Part shown: piece after piece, positions 1 to 8,658 of the stretch
Numbering within the stretch: the stretch's first letter is position 1
Layout: the number at the start of each line of letters is the position of its first letter
Assembly (NCBI RefSeq): GCF_046036945.1
Contig: NZ_JBJQOQ010000006.1
Span: 1 to 64,000 of the forward strand
From: Brevibacillus_C sp046036945
GTDB lineage: Bacteria > Bacillota > Bacilli > Brevibacillales > Brevibacillaceae
DNA: 64,000 bases
Reading direction: 5' to 3'
Notes under the pieces: model-generated
Database searches by the model: none
Told to the model about the DNA's origin: nothing
Seen by the model: only the letters and a program-made list of their open reading frames with translations
Position numbers and translations under genes: made by a program

Positions 1-13
1 CGCTACCCTTCAA
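1..13 (-). CDS. Possible start of an unidentified gene running off the left edge
   Basis: Reading leftward, a strong ribosome binding site (AAGGAGG) lies about 10 bases before a TTG codon at 13..11, followed by four readable codons before the window ends. Only the initiation signal is visible, so nothing can be said about the product. It would be co-directional with the two genes to its right. Confidence 0.25.
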
Positions 14-130
14 TCGTGCCACCCCTCCTTGTGGGCTCTACAGGAACAAGGTTGAGGGATTACAGTCACCTTATCCTATGTCAGGGGGTGGGTGATGGTG
101 CCGGAGTATAAGGGATTTTAGGCTTTTGCC

Positions 131-553
131 TTACAGTCTATTCGCAGAATGGGCGAATGGTTCCTCCCCTTGTGGGGTTCTGATGGCGATTACGGGAATT
201 CCCGGAAAAAGCGCCTGCAGCGGCTCCCGTTCGCCTACTGTGTAAATCCCGCTGGCCAGCCGCAGATCGAGGGTTGGAACACCGACTTCTCTCTGGCTGA
301 GCTGCCACAGCGGGTCGGGCAATGTCGGGAAGACGAAGACGGTATCGCCAAAAGCAAGGCATTCGGAGATGCAGCGATCACCGGGATAGTCAGCGCCATC
401 TTCCAGTAAATGGATCGGCTCAAGTCCAAATTGCTCAATCAGGTGCCGGCCGTCTTGAAGCTGCATCCAATTTTTGCTGGAGACGCTGCGCCGGGGGGAG
501 AGGATCGGATAGTGGCGGAAGACGTATTTCCGCTTTATACCGTGGTAAAACAC
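131..553 (-). CDS. Hypothetical protein (140 aa)
   Basis: A 140-residue reading frame with a GTG start, preceded by AGGGTGG, begins 19 bases after the stop of the large subtilase gene and is probably co-transcribed with it. No signal peptide, membrane segment or family motif is recognised. The N-terminus is basic (Lys/Arg/Tyr-rich) and the rest is a mixed hydrophobic sequence with several Pro and Gly, compatible with a small soluble domain. The link to the protease is positional only. It could also be a spurious frame in GC-rich DNA. Confidence 0.45.
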   Translation of the reverse strand: MFYHGIKRKYVFRHYPILSPRRSVSSKNWMQLQDGRHLIEQFGLEPIHLLEDGADYPGDRCISECLAFGDTVFVFPTLPDPLWQLSQREVGVPTLDLRLASGIYTVGEREPLQALFPGIPVIAIRTPQGEEPFAHSANRL

Positions 554-571
554 TTCGCCACCCTGGCCGTT

Positions 572-3500
572 TTACCGCTTCTTCGCCGTTACCGTGGCCT
601 GGGCCTTGATCTCCCGGCCAAGCGCATCAACGCCGACCACGGTCAGGTTTTCCCGCCCGTCTTTGGTGAGTTGGACGAACAGGCGGAATTCGCCCCGGTC
701 ATTGATGTCCCCCATCAGCCTTTGCTCGCCCAGAAAGAACTGCAGGCGGGTCGGCGATTGCCCGACCACTTTGCCTTGCACCATGACTGTGTCGCCAACG
801 GCCACCTGATACTCCGGCTTGGTAAACCCGATTGACGGCACCGGTGCCGGCTCGGCCTTGTAGGTGATCTTTCGCTCTCCGTTGAGCAGGACGAGCGATC
901 CTGCCGACGGGTCTGCGTACACGTTCAACTGCAGGGCTGTCTTGTTCCCCGCTTCGTCCCGCCCTTCGATCAGCAGTTTGTTCTCCCCTGGAGTAAGCGG
1001 CTGCAGCTGCTCGAAGTACTTGTACGTGGCCTTCTCCAACTGCTCTTCTTCCCAACTGCGGATGATCATCCCGTTCAGGCTGACCCGCCCCTTGTAGTTC
1101 ATGTCCCGGTAGCTGATCCGAAGCGGCAGCAGCATCCTTTTGGCGGCAGAGTCGTAGACAGGCTGCTCCGATCCGTCATTGGCCAGAGCGACGATCGGAG
1201 GAGTCGTGTCGACGATGACCCGCTGGGTAAACTGGCGGTTGTTGCCGTAGACATCGGTTGCGCTGTACGTTACAAAGTTGAGGCCCTCCGCCAGCTGCAA
1301 GACGGTTTTAAACGAGCCGTCGACATCTACTTTTACAGGCTGATCGTTAATCGTAAGCTTGACGCGATCCATCATATCCTCGCCGCTGATCCGGCCGCTG
1401 ACGGGATAATGGCGCTGGGAGATTACCTGCACCTGCTGAAACAAATTTTGCGGGAACTCGACCAACGGCGGGACCGTGTCGCTCTGTCCGTTGACGGGCT
1501 GAATCGTAATATTGCCTGCGTAATCGTATGCCACCAGCGTGATTTTCTTGTTGGGCTGGCTGACTATCGTGCTGCTGATGGAAGCGGAGTACGGACCGCC
1601 CTGTTTTTTGCCGCCCACGTAGAGCAGGTACCCTTGAATGTCCTTGTCACGGCTGCTCCAGCTTACCCGATTACCCTCGAGCTTCGCCGTGACCACGGGT
1701 GGCTGCCGGTCGACGCGGACAGGAAGGGTTATCGTCTGCCAATTGGCATCGCGGCCGTCGATCTTGGCGCGGATGACGAACTGATAAGCGCCGTCAGGAG
1801 CGGGGACGTATTCTCCTTTCTGGGCGGAATACACCGTCCCATCCCAGCTCCACTCTTCTTTTTCCTTGTAGTAATAAGGCGTTCCTTTTTTGGACTGGTC
1901 AAATTTGGATACCTTCTCGTCCTTCACCAATGTGCGAACCAGCTTTCCCTGACTGTCGACGACATCGATCGACAACTGCTTGGCATTGCGCAAAAACGCA
2001 ATGGACGGAGAGGCATGGTCGTAGTGGCCGTCCCCATTGGGGGAAAACGCAATCTTGTCAGGATCCACCTTCACGCCGCTATTCTCATCGACGCCGACAA
2101 CCCCGAGATAATCCCTGTACTTCCACTTGTCGTTAAATTTGTCGTGATACCAAGTGGTCTTGATGCCCGTACGCTTTTCCTGGGCTTCCGGCTTCCACAT
2201 CGGCGGATCCATCACACGGGGTTCGTCCCAGTCCCCGTAAAAGCCGAAGTAGGGGACGTGCAGGACGGGAACCTCTGCATCCAGCGGTGTCAGCGCGATA
2301 AACCCTTCGGTAAAAATGTTTCGCTTCGCATCCGGCGGGATGGTCAGCGTTACCTTAACCTGCTGTTTGGCGCCCGGCGCCACCGTCACCTTGTCACGGG
2401 AAAACTGCAGCTTGGCTCCTTTCAGCGGAATGTCTGTCAGGAGATTGTTGCCCTCGTGGAGAAGGTCCGTCAAGACACCGTATGGATCGCTTAGCTGGTA
2501 TGTGATCGGCTTGCTGCCAAAGGCATTGTGGAGGACGAGCGAAAAGGTGATCTTTTTGCCGATCTCCCCGAGGGAAATCCCCGCTTTCCCCTTCGTATCT
2601 GTCACGATGACAGGAGTCTTGATCGCTTTGGCCACCTGCATCATCCCTGCTCCTTGGACGCGGGGCGAATACGGGTAGGATCCTTTTTTCGCAGCCGATG
2701 AAAAAGTGGGTATGTCTCTTGGATCGAGAATGGGCTGGGCGGTGTTCATGGCGGCAGCTTTCAGCGTTTCGACCAGGTCGCGTCCCTGCAGGTTGCGACC
2801 CATTTTCTGGTAAGCCTCCTTGATCAGTGCCATTCCCCCCGCTGCATGGGGTGTAGCCATCGAGGTGCCGCTCTTTACCGCGTACTCTGCATCGAACACC
2901 GTAGACAAGATCCCTCCGCCCGGTGCGGTGATTTCCGGTTTGAACTGCAGATCAGGGGTAGGACCCCAGGAAGTAAACGCGGATACCGTCCCGCCGTTGG
3001 GGTATGGCAGCCCGTTTTGACCGTATTCTCCGTCAAAGACAATCTCTACCTTTTTGCCCTTTTTCAGTTGGGCGGCGATCTGCTCCCCGGTGTTTCGCAA
3101 AATGGTGACAGCAGGGATGTTTTTTGTCTCTTCCGCGCTCATGATCAAGGGGCCCGCTTGGTTATTGAACAGAACCACGCCGGCTGCACCCGCTTCCCGG
3201 GCGTAGCGAAGCTTTTCGTCAAAGGTGATCTCGCCTCGCTCTAAGAGGACTACCTTTCCCTTGACGTCCTTGTTGTAGTCCTGCTTCTTCCCTTTGCCGA
3301 GGTAGACAAGCTCACTTGACTTGGCCAGCGACAGGGGTGGATTGAGCGGTGTACCTGACGTAGGACGGCCGACGAGATAGACGACCCGCTCCAGGCCTGG
3401 TACGCCTTGAATGGCAAAACTGACGCCAGCCAGCGTGGTGGCATTGGCCGAAGCGACCGACAAGGCATCCGGTGCCAAGCCGGGCGAACCGATCATCGAG

Positions 3501-4345
3501 ACGTCAGGGTTTTGGGCTTTCACCTTATCGCTGCCAAAATGGCTGTCATTGCCCGCGGCTGCCACGACGATGATCCCGTTATCCACTGCCCGTTTGATCG
3601 CAAACTGCTCGACGCTCATCTCGTCCACGTAACCGGCGGATGAGCCCAGGCTGAGATTGATCACATCCGCCTTCTTCGCGATCGAGTCGTTGATCGCGAA
3701 CAGAATGGATTCGTTTAACCCGCTTACCTCCCCATGGTAGTTGCTGAATACCTTTTGACTCAGCAGCTGCGCCTCCGGTGCCACACCTTTTACTTTCCCG
3801 TTGGCCGCAATGATTCCGGCTACATGCATGCCGTGCTGCGACTCTCCGACGTCTATGGTGGTTTGATTGCGGTCAGCCCAGTTGTATCCGGGGATAACCT
3901 TGTCCGCTGCGCCGCTTTTTTGCTCAGCCAGCTGCTTGTTCCGCGGCTTTGGCAGGTCCGGATGAGCGGGATTGATTCCCGTATCCACGACCGCGATCAG
4001 CATTCCTTCTCCCTTCACCTTCGCCTCCTGCCAAGCTTTCGGTGCCTCAATCATCTCCAGCGATGAGGTGGGGGCCTCTGTCACCTGTTCCCCCAGGAGC
4101 ACTTGTTCCATACTGCTCCACTCATCTGCTTCCTGCGGCGAATTCTGGCTGCCGCCCGGAGCAACGCCGTTTGACAGGCGGCGATGTTTTAGCAAATCTT
4201 GAACGACCCGCTCGCGGGTAACGAAATTCCCCTGCAGCAGTGCCACTTTTTTTCCAGTCGTGTTGTTCGTTCCAGTGACATGTGCAGATATCGGCATGAT
4301 AAGCAAAAATAAAGCCACACCGAAGCAGATAATACGTCGTTTCAT
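572..4345 (-). CDS. Secreted subtilisin-like serine protease (S8) with PA insert and long C-terminal region
   Basis: A 1257-residue protease predicted to be exported: residues 1-25 form a typical signal peptide (KRR followed by a hydrophobic run). The S8 catalytic triad is complete: Asp121 in VVDTGINPAHPD, His171 in QHGMHVAG and Ser495 in SGTSMATPHAAG, with oxyanion Asn266 in AAAGND. A PA (protease-associated) domain is inserted at about 345-440, between His and Ser, as in Vpr and C5a-peptidase-like subtilases. The remaining ~700 residues contain beta-sandwich, Fn3/Ig-like stretches. No LPXTG or SLH anchor is visible, so it is likely released or wall-associated through those domains. The start has GAGGGGGG upstream. 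It probably degrades extracellular protein; the substrate is unknown. Confidence 0.93.
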   Translation of the reverse strand: MKRRIICFGVALFLLIMPISAHVTGTNNTTGKKVALLQGNFVTRERVVQDLLKHRRLSNGVAPGGSQNSPQEADEWSSMEQVLLGEQVTEAPTSSLEMIEAPKAWQEAKVKGEGMLIAVVDTGINPAHPDLPKPRNKQLAEQKSGAADKVIPGYNWADRNQTTIDVGESQHGMHVAGIIAANGKVKGVAPEAQLLSQKVFSNYHGEVSGLNESILFAINDSIAKKADVINLSLGSSAGYVDEMSVEQFAIKRAVDNGIIVVAAAGNDSHFGSDKVKAQNPDVSMIGSPGLAPDALSVASANATTLAGVSFAIQGVPGLERVVYLVGRPTSGTPLNPPLSLAKSSELVYLGKGKKQDYNKDVKGKVVLLERGEITFDEKLRYAREAGAAGVVLFNNQAGPLIMSAEETKNIPAVTILRNTGEQIAAQLKKGKKVEIVFDGEYGQNGLPYPNGGTVSAFTSWGPTPDLQFKPEITAPGGGILSTVFDAEYAVKSGTSMATPHAAGGMALIKEAYQKMGRNLQGRDLVETLKAAAMNTAQPILDPRDIPTFSSAAKKGSYPYSPRVQGAGMMQVAKAIKTPVIVTDTKGKAGISLGEIGKKITFSLVLHNAFGSKPITYQLSDPYGVLTDLLHEGNNLLTDIPLKGAKLQFSRDKVTVAPGAKQQVKVTLTIPPDAKRNIFTEGFIALTPLDAEVPVLHVPYFGFYGDWDEPRVMDPPMWKPEAQEKRTGIKTTWYHDKFNDKWKYRDYLGVVGVDENSGVKVDPDKIAFSPNGDGHYDHASPSIAFLRNAKQLSIDVVDSQGKLVRTLVKDEKVSKFDQSKKGTPYYYKEKEEWSWDGTVYSAQKGEYVPAPDGAYQFVIRAKIDGRDANWQTITLPVRVDRQPPVVTAKLEGNRVSWSSRDKDIQGYLLYVGGKKQGGPYSASISSTIVSQPNKKITLVAYDYAGNITIQPVNGQSDTVPPLVEFPQNLFQQVQVISQRHYPVSGRISGEDMMDRVKLTINDQPVKVDVDGSFKTVLQLAEGLNFVTYSATDVYGNNRQFTQRVIVDTTPPIVALANDGSEQPVYDSAAKRMLLPLRISYRDMNYKGRVSLNGMIIRSWEEEQLEKATYKYFEQLQPLTPGENKLLIEGRDEAGNKTALQLNVYADPSAGSLVLLNGERKITYKAEPAPVPSIGFTKPEYQVAVGDTVMVQGKVVGQSPTRLQFFLGEQRLMGDINDRGEFRLFVQLTKDGRENLTVVGVDALGREIKAQATVTAKKR

Positions 4346-4444
4346 ATCCAGCCCCCCTCAAAAAAATCCCTGTACCTCAGTGTTCCAAAGCAAAGAGGGG
4401 AGTATTCAAAAACCGGAACCGTTGGAATTAATCCCTATGACAGC

Positions 4445-4484
4445 AAAAAAACACCCTCCAACCGACTTGGTCGATTGAAGGGTG
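4445..4484 (-). terminator. Rho-independent terminator of sdhCAB
   Basis: A stem of about 15 pairs (CACCCTCCAACCGAC against GTCGATTGAAGGGTG) ends in a run of seven T on the minus strand. It lies 10 bases past the sdhB stop. Confidence 0.85.
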
Positions 4485-4493
4485 CTCGGAAGT

Positions 4494-5249
4494 TTAAGAG
4501 AAAAAGAACGATTTGATCGCTTGTTTCGTCGTTTCCCTGTTCATGTGTGCAATGGAAGTCGTCAGTGGAATGCCTTTCGGGCAAGATTGGACGCAGTTTT
4601 GCGAGTTTCCGCACTCGCCGATGCCGCCTTCCGCCATCAAGGCTTCCAAGCGTTCGTGCTTGTTCATTTTGCCGGTTGGATGCTCGTTGAACAACCGGAC
4701 TTGGGAAATCGCAAACGGACCAATGAACGGATTTTTGCTGTTCACGTTCGGGCAAGCTTCCAAACATACGCCGCAGGTCATGCATTTGGACAATTCATAG
4801 GCCCATTGACGGTCTACTTCAGCCATCCGCGGACCAGGTCCCAGATCGTAGGTACCGTCGATCGGAATCCACGCTTTCACGCGCTTCAGCGCGTCGAACA
4901 TGCGGCTGCGGTCAACGGAGAGGTCGCGCTGTACCGGGAACGTAGTCATCGGAGCGATGCGGATCGGCTGTTCCAGCTTGTCGACCAAAGCCGAGCAGGC
5001 TTGGCGGGGCTTGCCGTTGATCACCATCGAGCAGGCGCCGCAAACCTCTTCCAAACAGTTGGATTCCCATACGACAGGCTTTGTCTTTTGCCCCTGAGCG
5101 TTAACCGGATTGCGCTGAACCTCCATCAAAGCGGAGATGACGTTCATTCCGGGACGGTACGGAACCTTGAATTCCTCATTATATGGTGTGCTGTCAGGAG
5201 TGTCTTGACGAGTCACGATCAACTGAACATACTTTTCGGCCATGATCAA
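4494..5249 (-). CDS. sdhB: Succinate dehydrogenase iron-sulfur subunit
   Basis: Subunit B of respiratory complex II, passing electrons from the flavin to the quinone site of SdhC. All cluster ligands are present: C65, C70, C73 and C85 for [2Fe-2S], then C156/C159/C162 and C213/C219/C223 with C166 for the [4Fe-4S] and [3Fe-4S] clusters. At 251 residues it matches Bacillales SdhB. The first ATG overlaps the sdhA stop by four bases, which implies translational coupling; a second ATG two codons later (5243) is the alternative. It is the last gene of sdhCAB and is followed directly by a terminator. Confidence 0.97.
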   Translation of the reverse strand: MIMAEKYVQLIVTRQDTPDSTPYNEEFKVPYRPGMNVISALMEVQRNPVNAQGQKTKPVVWESNCLEEVCGACSMVINGKPRQACSALVDKLEQPIRIAPMTTFPVQRDLSVDRSRMFDALKRVKAWIPIDGTYDLGPGPRMAEVDRQWAYELSKCMTCGVCLEACPNVNSKNPFIGPFAISQVRLFNEHPTGKMNKHERLEALMAEGGIGECGNSQNCVQSCPKGIPLTTSIAHMNRETTKQAIKSFFFS

Positions 5250-7009
5250 TGTCCTCCCTTATCGTGCGAGTAGTCACGTATACGCGGCGGAATCAGCGAA
5301 ATGTCTACATCCTCGTAGGTAATGTCGGGAGCCAGCGTCTCAGGGTTGAATTTGGCCATCGTGGTCTTCAGGAAATCCTTGTCGTTTCTCTCCGGGAAGT
5401 CCGGCTTGTAGTGGGCACCGCGGCTTTCGTTGCGCTGCAGGGCACCCAAGGTAATCACCCGGGCCAATACCAGCATGTTCCAGAGGTGGCGGGTGAAGGA
5501 CGCGCCGGCGTTGCTCCAGCGCTGCGTATCATTGATGTTGATCTTCTTGTAGCGCTCCATCAATTCCTGAATTTTTTCATCCGTCTTTTGCAGGCGATCG
5601 TTGTAGCGAACGACTGTTACGTTGTCCGTCATCCACTCGCCCAGCTCACGGTGAATCACATACGCGTTTTCCGTTCCGTCCATTTTCAGGATGTTCTCGT
5701 ACTTATCCTGATGCTTTTTGGTATAGCTGTCCAAAACGCTGCTGGAAAGATCGCTGGAGGATTTATTTAAACCGTTGATGTACTCAATCGCCTTCGGTCC
5801 TGCAACCATGCCGCCGAAAATGGCGGAGAGCAGCGAGTTGGCACCGAGACGGTTGGCGCCGTGCTGCGAGTAGTCACACTCGCCTGCGGCGAACAGTCCT
5901 GGGATGTTGGTCATTTGGTTGTAGTCGACCCACATGCCGCCCATCGAGTAGTGGACAGCCGGGAAGATCTTCATCGGAACCTTCCGCGGGTCATCCCCGA
6001 CGAATTTCTCGTAGATCTCAATGATCCCGCCGAGTTTTACGTCCAGTTCTTTTGGATCCTTGTGTGACAAGTCCAAGTATACCACGTTTTCGCCGTTGAT
6101 CCCCAATTTCATGTCAACGCAGACGTGGAAAATTTCCCTCGTCGCGATGTCGCGGGGTACCAGGTTGCCATACGCCGGATATTTTTCTTCCAGGAAATAC
6201 CAAGGCTTTCCGTCTTTGTACGTCCAGATCCGTCCGCCTTCACCGCGGGCAGACTCGGACATCAGGCGCAGCTTGTCATCCCCCGGAATCGCCGTCGGGT
6301 GAATCTGGATAAACTCGCCGTTCGCGTAGATAACCCCTTGCTGGTACAGTTCGGAAGCAGCCGTACCCGTATTGATAATCGAGTTGGTCGTCTTGCCGAA
6401 GATGATCCCCGGTCCGCCGGTCGCCATGATGACGGCGTCGGAAGCAAACGACTTGATTTCGCCGGAACGCTGATTTTGCGCGGTAATTCCCCGGCAGACG
6501 CCAGCGTCATCCAGGACGGCCCCCAGGAAGTCCCAGTATTCGTACTTGGTGACGAGGCCTTCCGTCTCAAAGCGGCGCACCTGTTCATCCAGCGCGTACA
6601 GAAGCTGCTGGCCGGTCGTCGCCCCGGCGAACGCCGTGCGGTGGTGCTTCGTTCCTCCGAAGCGGCGGAAGTCAAGCAGCCCTTCAGGTGTCCGGTTAAA
6701 CATGACGCCCATCCGGTCCAGCATGTAGATAATCCCCGGTGCGGCATCACACATCGCTTTTACCGGAGGCTGATTGGCGAGAAAGTCCCCGCCGTAAATC
6801 GTATCGTCAAAGTGTTCCCAGGTCGAGTCGCCTTCCCCTTTGGTATTGACGGCGCCGTTGATCCCGCCCTGTGCGCAAACGGAGTGCGAACGCTTAACCG
6901 GAACAAGGGAGAACAGTTCTACGGGAACTCCATGTTCTGCTGCCTTGATTGTCGCCATCAGGCCGGCCAATCCGCCGCCGACGACGATTAGTTTGCCTTT
7001 TGCCATCAT
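5246..7009 (-). CDS. sdhA: Succinate dehydrogenase flavoprotein subunit
   Basis: The catalytic flavoprotein (587 aa) that oxidises succinate to fumarate on the cytoplasmic face of the membrane. The FAD dinucleotide-binding motif VVGGGLAGL is at residues 8-16, and His42 in RSHSVCAQGG is the expected covalent FAD-attachment residue. The later HPTAIPG and REIFHV regions belong to the substrate-binding capping domain. It lies between sdhC (15 bases upstream) and sdhB (four-base overlap), so the three subunits are made from one transcript. Confidence 0.97.
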   Translation of the reverse strand: MMAKGKLIVVGGGLAGLMATIKAAEHGVPVELFSLVPVKRSHSVCAQGGINGAVNTKGEGDSTWEHFDDTIYGGDFLANQPPVKAMCDAAPGIIYMLDRMGVMFNRTPEGLLDFRRFGGTKHHRTAFAGATTGQQLLYALDEQVRRFETEGLVTKYEYWDFLGAVLDDAGVCRGITAQNQRSGEIKSFASDAVIMATGGPGIIFGKTTNSIINTGTAASELYQQGVIYANGEFIQIHPTAIPGDDKLRLMSESARGEGGRIWTYKDGKPWYFLEEKYPAYGNLVPRDIATREIFHVCVDMKLGINGENVVYLDLSHKDPKELDVKLGGIIEIYEKFVGDDPRKVPMKIFPAVHYSMGGMWVDYNQMTNIPGLFAAGECDYSQHGANRLGANSLLSAIFGGMVAGPKAIEYINGLNKSSSDLSSSVLDSYTKKHQDKYENILKMDGTENAYVIHRELGEWMTDNVTVVRYNDRLQKTDEKIQELMERYKKININDTQRWSNAGASFTRHLWNMLVLARVITLGALQRNESRGAHYKPDFPERNDKDFLKTTMAKFNPETLAPDITYEDVDISLIPPRIRDYSHDKGGH

Positions 7010-7024
7010 TTCTTCCCCCTGTCT

Positions 7025-7639
7025 CTATTGAATAAATGCTGCCACTGCCCGCAGGCCAACGAAGGATACCAGAACGAAAACGATCATCGTAAAGTAAGTG
7101 GCAATTCGCTGTGAGCGCGGCCCGATGGTAATTCCCCAGTGTACGAGGAACGACCAGATTCCGTTGGAAAGGTGGAAGACAGCGGCGAGCACGCCAAGTA
7201 CGTAGAAGACGACCATGACCGGATTGCTCAGGATATTCGCCATCATGTCGTAGTTTAATTCCACGTTGCCAAGGGCGATTTGAATCCGAGTCTCCCAAAC
7301 GTGCCACGCAACGAATATAAGGGTAAACACCCCGGTAATGCGCTGCCACATGAACATCTGGTTGCGGAAATAACCGTAATTTCTTACGTTGTTCTTCGAT
7401 TGGAACGCGTAGTACAAACCGTAAATCGCATGGAACAGAAGCGGAAGATAAATAAAAAGGAATTCAGCAAACAGCAAAAACGGAATGCTTTCCATCGTTC
7501 CCGCTGCTCGATTGAACGCTTCGGCTCCTTTCGTCGCCTGGTAGTTGACCGTTAAATGAACCAGCAAAAATGCACCTACTGGAAATAAGCCTAATAATGA
7601 ATGCAGCCTATGGTTAAAAAATTGACGGCTGTTCGCCAT
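7025..7639 (-). CDS. sdhC: Succinate dehydrogenase cytochrome b558 subunit
   Basis: Membrane anchor of complex II, 204 aa with five hydrophobic segments. His13, His28, His70, His113 and His156 align with the conserved histidines of the B. subtilis di-haem protein, so two b-haems and menaquinone reduction are expected. No sdhD follows, as usual for this single-anchor type. AAGGGGGG precedes the ATG. It is the promoter-proximal gene of sdhCAB; the 476-base upstream gap holds a candidate CcpA site and a possible short reading frame. Confidence 0.95.
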   Translation of the reverse strand: MANSRQFFNHRLHSLLGLFPVGAFLLVHLTVNYQATKGAEAFNRAAGTMESIPFLLFAEFLFIYLPLLFHAIYGLYYAFQSKNNVRNYGYFRNQMFMWQRITGVFTLIFVAWHVWETRIQIALGNVELNYDMMANILSNPVMVVFYVLGVLAAVFHLSNGIWSFLVHWGITIGPRSQRIATYFTMIVFVLVSFVGLRAVAAFIQ

Positions 7640-7692
7640 GCTGGGCCCCCCTTGTGATCAGTCCTCGCTTATTTCTTTGAAAAACGTAACCA

Positions 7693-7779
7693 TCAAACCC
7701 TAACCTCTTCTCCACTATCCTGTCCCATTGATAGTCCGGTTAGACTCATTCTTTCACTACCGCCAAGTAAACTATTCAT
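7693..7779 (-). CDS. Possible 28-aa leader or small protein upstream of sdhC
   Basis: A reading frame of 28 codons starts at an ATG six bases after the strong ribosome binding site GAGGGGGGG and ends 53 bases before sdhC. The product is Ser/Gly/Met-rich and soluble in character (starts MNSLLGGSER) and matches nothing I know. It could be a leader peptide, a small protein or chance. Confidence 0.3.
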   Translation of the reverse strand: MNSLLGGSERMSLTGLSMGQDSGEEVRV

Positions 7780-7808
7780 CGCCATCCCCCCCTCGCCGGA
7801 CAGGCTTT

Positions 7809-7823
7809 ATGTAAACGATTTCT
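7809..7823. promoter_or_regulatory. Candidate catabolite-responsive element (cre) upstream of sdhCAB
   Basis: ATGTAAACGATTTCT fits the degenerate CcpA cre consensus WTGNAANCGNWNNCW at every fixed position. It lies about 170 bases before sdhC. CcpA control of TCA-cycle genes is known in Bacillus; use of this site is inferred. Confidence 0.5.
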
Positions 7824-8115
7824 GATCCGGACGGTGAAGCTTGTCCGAATTTGTCAAATTGTAGAGAATAGGCGTTTGGTATCTGACCACAACCATTTTA
7901 CCCCTGTCTCTACAGAGCGTCAAGCGATTGATGAACTGAATTCATCTTTAGAATAAACGCAGTCAGACAGAAAAAATAAGCCGACAGCGGCACGGTACAT
8001 CAAAAGCTTGCCGCGGGCTTTTGGACAGCTCTGTAACTTGGCGGGTCAAACCTGTCATGTCCGCATTCTCCGGCTCATATTGTAGTAACAATCCCAACAA
8101 AAAGGAGCCGAAACG
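7824..8115. other. sdhC-yslB divergent intergenic region
   Basis: Apart from the cre candidate and short frame to its left and the yslB ribosome binding site (AAGGAG before 8116), no confident promoter, RNA or repeat was found. TTGACA on the minus strand near 7855 has no good -10 partner. Confidence 0.5.
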
Positions 8116-8592
8116 ATGCGCCAAACGATCGATCCGCTTGCTACCCTCCTCGCCCCTGACGTAATCGCCCGTGCGGAGCAAATGAATATGCCCTACCTTG
8201 GCTATCATTTTTTGCGTGAGACGATGACGCAAAAGCTGCTGGGTGAAAGCGAACCGCCAATCCTCTACTGGTTGGGCAAAGACATCGGCAGTGAATTTGG
8301 GTTAAAATCCGCCGCTGACTTGCCCATGCTGTTCATCCGGCTTGGGCTCGGAAAGCTTGATCTGGTGGAGGAAACCTCTGACTACTGTCAATTTTCCCTC
8401 ACCCATCTGCTCTACGACCACCTTCCCGGCAGCCGGCTGAAACATTCCCTTTCCTTCGAGTGCGGGATCATCGCCGGAGCAATGGGCCGCTGCTTGAAGA
8501 AAAAGGTGCGGGCAGAGCTTGTCATAAGTCCCATTGTACCCGGCAAACAGCGCCTTGTCACCATCCATGTCTATTCGGAGGACAAGCACTAG
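8116..8592 (+). CDS. yslB: DUF2507 protein, YslB family
   Basis: A 158-residue cytoplasmic protein of the DUF2507 family, found in Bacillales between uvrC-lysC and sdhCAB as here. No catalytic motif is evident. The family is thought to resemble V4R/small-ligand-binding folds, but its function is not established. In B. subtilis yslB is co-directional with sdhCAB; here it is transcribed the opposite way, divergent from sdhC. AAGGAG precedes the ATG and a terminator follows ten bases after the stop, so it is a single-gene unit. Confidence 0.85.
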   Translation: MRQTIDPLATLLAPDVIARAEQMNMPYLGYHFLRETMTQKLLGESEPPILYWLGKDIGSEFGLKSAADLPMLFIRLGLGKLDLVEETSDYCQFSLTHLLYDHLPGSRLKHSLSFECGIIAGAMGRCLKKKVRAELVISPIVPGKQRLVTIHVYSEDKH

Positions 8593-8601
8593 GCAAAACG
8601 A

Positions 8602-8633
8602 GGACTCCGCCTGCATTCCGGCGGAGCCTTTTT
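8602..8633 (+). terminator. Terminator of yslB
   Basis: GACTCCGCC pairs with GGCGGAG across an eight-base loop and is followed by TTTTT. It may also slow transcription from metX, whose stop lies 26 bases away on the other strand. Confidence 0.75.
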
Positions 8634-8658
8634 GCTTGCTGCCGATCCCAGCCTGCTT

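Noticed and set aside
1409..2494. Long plus-strand frame opposite the subtilase gene
   Set aside because: It mirrors the codon pattern of the protease on the other strand and has no recognisable motif.
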